NCBI GenBank assembly: GCA_022837595.1 | Contig: JALHFX010000086.1 | Coordinates: 1-9,146, forward strand | Reading direction: 5' to 3' | From: Propionibacterium sp. | GTDB taxonomy: Bacteria > Actinomycetota > Actinomycetes > Propionibacteriales > Propionibacteriaceae | Length of the DNA stretch: 9,146 nucleotides | Shown: positions 6,066-9,146 of the stretch, piece by piece | How positions within the stretch are numbered: the first letter of the stretch is position 1 | How the letters are laid out: every line of letters starts with the position of its first letter | Notes under the pieces: model-generated | The model's database searches: none | Seen by the model: only the letters and a program-made list of their open reading frames with translations | What the model was told of the DNA's origin: nothing | Translations under genes and position numbers: made by a program

Positions 6066-6884
6066 CTAGATCTCCGGAAGCCCCGCTCGAAGAAGGTCTC
6101 TCGCGCTGCTCTCGGCCTTGGTCGCCCGGCGATACTGTTCGGCAATCGCGATCTGCGCCAACTCTCCCGGATAGGCTGTCAGAGCGTCTTCGACCATCGC
6201 GGCGTCTTGCACGACGCCGAGCAATTCACTCAATTCAGCATAGAAACGGACTTGACGTACCGCCTGCGGGTAGCCATTTGAGACCGATTCGAAGGCATAG
6301 CGTGTAGCCTTGGCGCGTCTGCGAAGCAGATGGAGACCTGCGCGGTCGGCGTCGGAATCCGCGTCCGCATCACGCCAGGCCTTGAGGACTCGCCCTCGCG
6401 CCCAATCGATGCGGCCTAAAATCTGTTGCCGAGCGGTGTCCTCCTGCTGCGTATCGAGTGTGCGCCGCCACGGTCGATGGACGAAGCCCTCGAGCGCGCT
6501 GACGAGGCCTGTCACCCGGTCGTCGTCCAGCATCTCGACTGCGTCCAGGCGCAAGTGTTCTTGGCGTGCCGCGAGAGTGTCCAGGAGGGGCTGCGCCTCG
6601 GGGTATCCGCTCAACAATTCCGTCAACTGCTCGTGGATGACCTCGGCGTCCCTGGCTTTGCCGAGTTCGGCATTGAACCAGTCCAATTCCGCCAAGAGCC
6701 ACTCGGAGAGTTTTGGACGCAGAAGTGGGCGGTAGACCCTGATGGTGGCTTTGAGGCGCCGCCCGGCCGCCCGTAGATCATGGACGGCGTCAGTTTCGCC
6801 AGTTTCGACTTCGGCCGGCAACGCCAGCATGAGACCGCGTTGTTTGCGCCAGTATTCCTGCACGCTGTGCGCTACCCGAGACAT
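6066..6884 (-). CDS. CHAD-domain protein (polyphosphate-binding helical domain)
   Basis: 272 residues forming a single CHAD domain of two related helical halves. The first half has VHDLRAAGRRLKATIRVYRPLL (His35, Arg38, Arg42-43, Lys45) and LGKARDAEV. The second half has LHLLRRRAKATRYAFE (His185, Arg188-190, Lys192) and LLGVVQDAAMVEDAL. These conserved His/Arg/Lys helices line a basic pore that binds inorganic polyphosphate in characterised members. No CYTH (triphosphate tunnel) domain is fused to it. There is no signal peptide or membrane segment, so it is probably cytoplasmic or on polyphosphate granules. The start at 6884 has the TAGAAT box 7 bases upstream and no well-placed ribosome-binding site, hinting at leaderless translation. 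It is not obviously linked in function to its neighbours. Confidence 0.9.
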   Translation of the reverse strand: MSRVAHSVQEYWRKQRGLMLALPAEVETGETDAVHDLRAAGRRLKATIRVYRPLLRPKLSEWLLAELDWFNAELGKARDAEVIHEQLTELLSGYPEAQPLLDTLAARQEHLRLDAVEMLDDDRVTGLVSALEGFVHRPWRRTLDTQQEDTARQQILGRIDWARGRVLKAWRDADADSDADRAGLHLLRRRAKATRYAFESVSNGYPQAVRQVRFYAELSELLGVVQDAAMVEDALTAYPGELAQIAIAEQYRRATKAESSARDLLRAGLPEI

Positions 6885-6891
6885 GCCCTTG

Positions 6892-6897
6892 ATTCTA
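6892..6897 (-). promoter_or_regulatory. Candidate -10 box for a leaderless CHAD transcript
   Basis: On the minus strand TAGAAT is followed by 7 bases and then the ATG at 6884. The only Shine-Dalgarno-like run (AAGGG) is 1 base from the start, too close. The box lies inside CCCTTGATTCTAGGG (+ strand 6886-6900), a near-palindrome that could also be an operator. Confidence 0.42.
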
Positions 6898-7040
6898 GGG
6901 ATTGCGCGGCTGGGCCGTGGCAGCCCAATTCGGCGGTCTCAATCTTCTTCTTTATGTCCTGCTCGGAGCCGGCGTCCATTGCGACAAACCATTCGTGACG
7001 TCGGCGAACAATATGGCAGGCACGATGTTTGGACGAGGCT

Positions 7041-7661
7041 CTACACCGGCGGGCACCATGGCCGCTGTTCGTGGGCGAGCCACACCTGCTGTGGGTCGAG
7101 CGAACGAATCAGCCGCTGCCCCGCGGTATCTGGATGATCGAGTTCGTCGAACGAGACCGCCGCGTCCCCGGCGAGGACGATGGGCCGCCCGGCCGTCTCG
7201 ATGACCACGATTTGCGAACCGCAGGTGTGACCCGGGGCCGGCATGAGGCGGACCCCATCCAGCAACTCGAGTTCACCATCGACCGGCAGATAGTGCAGCG
7301 CGATTCCAGGCGGATCGACCCATTCACGGATGGTGTAGTCGTCTTGGCCACGGGCGTCATCGAGTTCTTGGCGCTGCACGTAGATCGGTTTGCCTACGAA
7401 CAGGTGGTTTCCGCCGCAGTGGTCGAAGTGCAGGTGGGTGTTGACGACCACGTCGATGCCGTTGAGATCGAAGCCCTGCTCGTCAAGCGGATTCAGGCGC
7501 GGATCAAGATCGGCCACAGCCGGATGCAGTTTCGTGAGTCCGGTATCGACCAGAACGCGCGCTTTCGGGTGATCGATGACATGCACGTAGATCGGCATTC
7601 CCACGCCGAGCAGATCCCCCACGTGGATCGGTGTGACAGTGATGACAGTCGGTTCATTCAT
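7041..7661 (-). CDS. Metallo-beta-lactamase-fold hydrolase, lactonase-like
   Basis: 206 residues from the ATG at 7661. That start has CAGGAAG about 9 bases upstream; the longer frame to 7766 is arginine-rich and unlike the family. The two-metal motif is complete: THLHFDHCGG (His76, His78, Asp80, His81), GHT (His145), Asp166 in LAGDAAVS and His197 in WLAHE. The VHVIDHPKARVLVDTG start and overall length resemble N-acyl-homoserine lactonases of the AiiA/AttM group. The tyrosine that in AiiA follows the bridging Asp by three residues is Val169 here, so quorum-quenching activity is uncertain. A different lactone or ester substrate is equally possible. No signal peptide is seen. It lies 156 bases upstream of the CHAD gene on the same strand and diverges from the hydrolase remnant at 7883. 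Confidence 0.85.
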   Translation of the reverse strand: MNEPTVITVTPIHVGDLLGVGMPIYVHVIDHPKARVLVDTGLTKLHPAVADLDPRLNPLDEQGFDLNGIDVVVNTHLHFDHCGGNHLFVGKPIYVQRQELDDARGQDDYTIREWVDPPGIALHYLPVDGELELLDGVRLMPAPGHTCGSQIVVIETAGRPIVLAGDAAVSFDELDHPDTAGQRLIRSLDPQQVWLAHEQRPWCPPV

Positions 7662-7791
7662 CGGTGATTCTTCCTGGGTCCGGGAGCAAGGCGCTAGTCG
7701 GAGAGCTGTCCGGCGGTCTCGGACCGATATGCAGCGAGTCTGTCCCAGACGGGGATAGCACTGCACAAAGCCTGCGGTGATCGGAACAGCA

Positions 7792-7832
7792 CGTTGATAT
7801 TCACCTTCGCAAACGTAGGCTACATATCAACG
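7792..7832 (+). promoter_or_regulatory. Promoter bracketed by a 9-bp inverted repeat
   Basis: CGTTGATAT (7792-7800) and ATATCAACG (7824-7832) are perfect inverted repeats 32 bases apart start to start, about three helical turns. TTGATA (7794-7799) makes a good -35 and TAGGCT (7816-7821) a TANNNT -10 with a 16-base spacer. One arm therefore covers the -35 and the other lies just after the -10, a typical repressor layout. It faces the gene at 7883; the divergent gene at 7661 could share control. Confidence 0.5.
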
Positions 7833-7882
7833 ATTACAGCTGTGAAGCACCTGGGAACTCACACCGAGAAGGGAAGCAGAAC

Positions 7883-8463
7883 ATGCTGTACGGATATCTC
7901 GTCGGCATCGTCATCATGGCCGTCATGGTCGTGAGTGCGCTGCGACCTCCACGACGACCGCTACCTGTGACAAGGGTGTCCTATTTCGCCGGGGTGATGA
8001 TCAACGAGGTTCCACTTCTGTTCCTGGCATTGCTGACGTGGTCGACGGCGGACGCGGTCTTCTCCGGTGGGTTGCTCAATACAGCCGCCGGGTGGATCAT
8101 GTTCGCTGGCGGTCTGCTGGTGGCCTCAGCCGTGGTGTACCTGCAGGTGCGTGCCACTCGCGCACGATCGAGCGGATCCCGAATCTGCAGTGCGCTCCGG
8201 GCGGCAGAAGCCATCGACTCGACCTCTATCGACGGCGCGACTTGATGGCGCCGGCGCCGACCCTCATCTATCTGCATGGCGGGGGCTATTCCACCGGCAC
8301 CAAGCGACTGGAATCACGCCACCTAATTCACCGGATGGCTGGGCGAGGATGGGTCGTGGTGAGCGCCAACTATGGGCTTCGTCCGCGCGTGGGATACCCC
8401 GAGCATCTTATCGACGCGAAGCGCATCATCGCATGGATCCACCGTGAGGCCGAACGATACGGG
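7883..8463 (+). pseudogene. Remnant of a membrane-anchored alpha/beta hydrolase (esterase/lipase family)
   Basis: The ATG at 7883 has a strong GAAGGGAAG ribosome-binding site. The first part (frame of 7883) has three membrane segments: YGYLVGIVIMAVMVVSAL, VPLLFLALLTW and AAGWIMFAGGLLVASAVVYL. The hydrolase part continues in another frame from about 8165: RTIERIPNL, HRLDLYRRRDL, TLIYLHGGGYSTG (HGGG oxyanion-hole motif), GWVVVSANYGLRPRVGYPEHLIDAKRIIAWIHREAERYG. From my memory of this family, a linker of some tens of residues should separate the membrane part from ERIPNL; it is absent, and the frame changes at the join (about 8150-8170). After YG the reading passes into arr sequence. The nucleophile GxSxG, the acid and the catalytic His are all missing, so no active enzyme can result. 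Confidence 0.72.
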
Positions 8464-8522
8464 ATGGCCAAGCAAACGATTGAGACTGATTTCCCTTCCA
8501 ACTTCACGCCTCCGGGGCCTAT

Positions 8523-8903
8523 TTGCACGGCACCCGAGCAACACTCCGCATCGGCGACCTTCTGGAACCTGGACGAGTCTCCAACTATCAAGGCGGTCGC
8601 GTCATGAACAACATCTACTTCACCGCGACCCTGGATGCGGCCGCCTGGGGCGCCGAACTCGCGGTCGGCGACGGCCCACCGCGCATCTATCTGGTGGAGC
8701 CGCTCGGAGAGTTCGAGGACGATCCCAACGTCACCGACAAACGCTTCCCCGGCAATCCGACCCGTTCTTATCGCTCAAGGCATCCGCTAAGGGGTGTCGG
8801 CGAGCTCACCGATTGGTCCGGGCACTCACCCGAGCAGCTCCGGACGATAAGAGACAACCTGGCCCGGCTCGCGGCGGCAGGCGCGGCTCACATCGAGGAC
8901 TGA
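8523..8903 (+). CDS. arr: Rifampin ADP-ribosyltransferase Arr (N-terminus frameshifted)
   Basis: It transfers ADP-ribose from NAD+ to a hydroxyl of rifamycin antibiotics, inactivating them. The match to known Arr proteins is strong: LHGTRATLRIGDLL, NNIYFTATLDAAAWGAELA, RIYLVEPLGEFEDDPNVTDKRFPGNPTRSYRS, then GELTDW and the HIED end. The catalytic trio His, Tyr and Asp (M. smegmatis His19, Tyr49, Asp84) appears at residues 2, 32 and 67 counted from the TTG at 8523. That start leaves only one residue before the His. Upstream the same frame reads FQLHASGAYLHGT, a plausible Arr N-terminus. Joined to MAKQTIETDFP, which starts at ATG 8464 one frame away, it puts the trio at 22, 52 and 87: a constant offset of 3 from M. 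smegmatis. A one-base loss near 8493-8498 is therefore likely. Confidence 0.85.
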   Translation: MHGTRATLRIGDLLEPGRVSNYQGGRVMNNIYFTATLDAAAWGAELAVGDGPPRIYLVEPLGEFEDDPNVTDKRFPGNPTRSYRSRHPLRGVGELTDWSGHSPEQLRTIRDNLARLAAAGAAHIED

Positions 8904-8991
8904 CCTGCCAGGATTGGCTGCTCAAATCCGCACGAGTCTTTCTCGTGGTACCCGTCTTGCGCCACGGGCGCCCACAGCGATTGCGATTCGA

Positions 8992-9019
8992 CGGTCAGCG
9001 AGTGAGCCTCGATTGACCG
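8992..9019 (+). terminator. Hairpin between arr and the VOC gene
   Basis: CGGTCA (8992-8997) pairs with TGACCG (9014-9019). Inside it CGAG (8999-9002) pairs with CTCG (9008-9011), giving a 10-bp stem with a small internal loop, followed by ATTT at 9025. A second, smaller hairpin, CACGAG (8931-8936) with CTCGTG (8942-8947) on a 5-base loop, lies nearer the arr stop. Confidence 0.45.
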
Positions 9020-9027
9020 ACGAGATT

Positions 9028-9033
9028 TAAGCT
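9028..9033 (+). promoter_or_regulatory. Candidate -10 box for a leaderless VOC transcript
   Basis: TAAGCT (TANNNT) is followed by exactly 7 bases and the ATG at 9041, the same layout as at the CHAD and macro-domain genes. The run GAAAGG is 1 base from the ATG, too near to act as a normal ribosome-binding site. The TTGACC at 9013 is too close to be its -35. Confidence 0.38.
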
Positions 9034-9040
9034 GAAAGGT

Positions 9041-9146
9041 ATGACCACTATCTCACTCAGCTATTGCCCGATCACCGTGGGCGACGTGGACGCCGCGATC
9101 CGGTTCTACCGCGATGCCCTCGGCCTCGAGGTCCTCAACGATGTCG
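9041..9146 (+). CDS. VOC-superfamily (glyoxalase/bleomycin-resistance-like) protein, 3' end off window
   Basis: Only the first 35 residues are visible, MTTISLSYCPITVGDVDAAI then RFYRDALGLEVLNDV. This is the usual opening of a vicinal-oxygen-chelate fold protein: a first beta strand, the V-x-D-x-x-A-A-I-x-F-Y helix and the DALGLEV turn. Members include glyoxalase I, extradiol dioxygenases and antibiotic-binding resistance proteins; the part seen does not separate these. The metal-binding or ligand residues lie beyond the window. It follows arr on the same strand after a terminator-like hairpin and has its own candidate -10, so it is probably transcribed separately. Confidence 0.82.
   Translation, partial: MTTISLSYCPITVGDVDAAIRFYRDALGLEVLNDV

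Noticed and set aside
6902..7040. Possible gene fragment on the + strand between CHAD and MBL genes (WAVAAQFGGLNLLLYVLLGAG-like hydrophobic stretch)
   Set aside because: It is short, has no ribosome-binding site, runs antisense into the MBL gene and matches no family I recognise; chance reading of a 156-base intergenic region is more likely.
7662..7766. N-terminal extension of the MBL protein to 7766
   Set aside because: The extension is Cys/Arg-rich and unlike the family, whereas the ATG at 7661 has a well-placed ribosome-binding site.
3392..8903. Macro-domain hydrolase and Arr ADP-ribosyltransferase as one toxin/antidote-like ADP-ribosylation system
   Set aside because: They are 4.5 kb apart with several unrelated genes on the opposite strand between them; Arr modifies a drug, and nothing in the sequence links the two.

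Overview
The window is high-GC and protein-dense, with GTG/TTG starts, overlapping stop/start codons and TANNNT -10 boxes placed just upstream of start codons. Together with the protein families present this points to an actinobacterium. I cannot place it below phylum from sequence alone.

Left block (2-3301, + strand): the tail of an energy-coupling-factor (ECF) vitamin transporter operon of the YkoEDC type, which in this family handles thiamine or its pyrimidine precursor HMP. Order: ykoE (substrate-binding membrane protein, cut by the window edge), ykoD (two fused ATPase domains), ykoC (transmembrane coupling protein), then a translationally coupled small P-loop kinase-like protein. ykoD is broken. 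About 26 bases that should encode Walker B and the D-loop of the first ATPase domain are missing, and the reading frame changes there. A short hairpin sits on the last stop codon.

Middle (3302-4499): a macro-domain ADP-ribose hydrolase with a leaderless-type promoter, then about 590 bases with no credible gene. This gap holds the most unusual object in the window, at 4019-4305. Twelve copies of the octamer CTACCGAA (some diverged) are all in one orientation on the left and all inverted on the right. They meet at a perfect 20-bp palindrome and are spaced at exactly 31 or 19 bp. A strong hairpin at 4385-4435 then closes the aldA transcript arriving from the right.

Right-centre block (4500-7661, - strand): an AldA-type lactaldehyde/glycolaldehyde dehydrogenase, a CHAD-domain (polyphosphate-binding) protein and a metallo-beta-lactamase-fold hydrolase resembling lactonases. 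They share a strand but have their own hairpins or promoters, so they need not be one operon.

Right end (7662-9146, + strand): a promoter flanked by a 9-bp inverted repeat drives a remnant of a membrane-anchored alpha/beta hydrolase, which has lost an internal linker and its whole C-terminal catalytic half. It runs into a rifampin ADP-ribosyltransferase (arr) gene whose N-terminus carries an apparent one-base deletion. After a terminator-like hairpin, a VOC/glyoxalase-family gene starts and leaves the window.

Three separate reading-frame lesions (ykoD, hydrolase, arr) in 9 kb suggest either gene decay or a low-quality or chimeric assembly; raw reads would decide.
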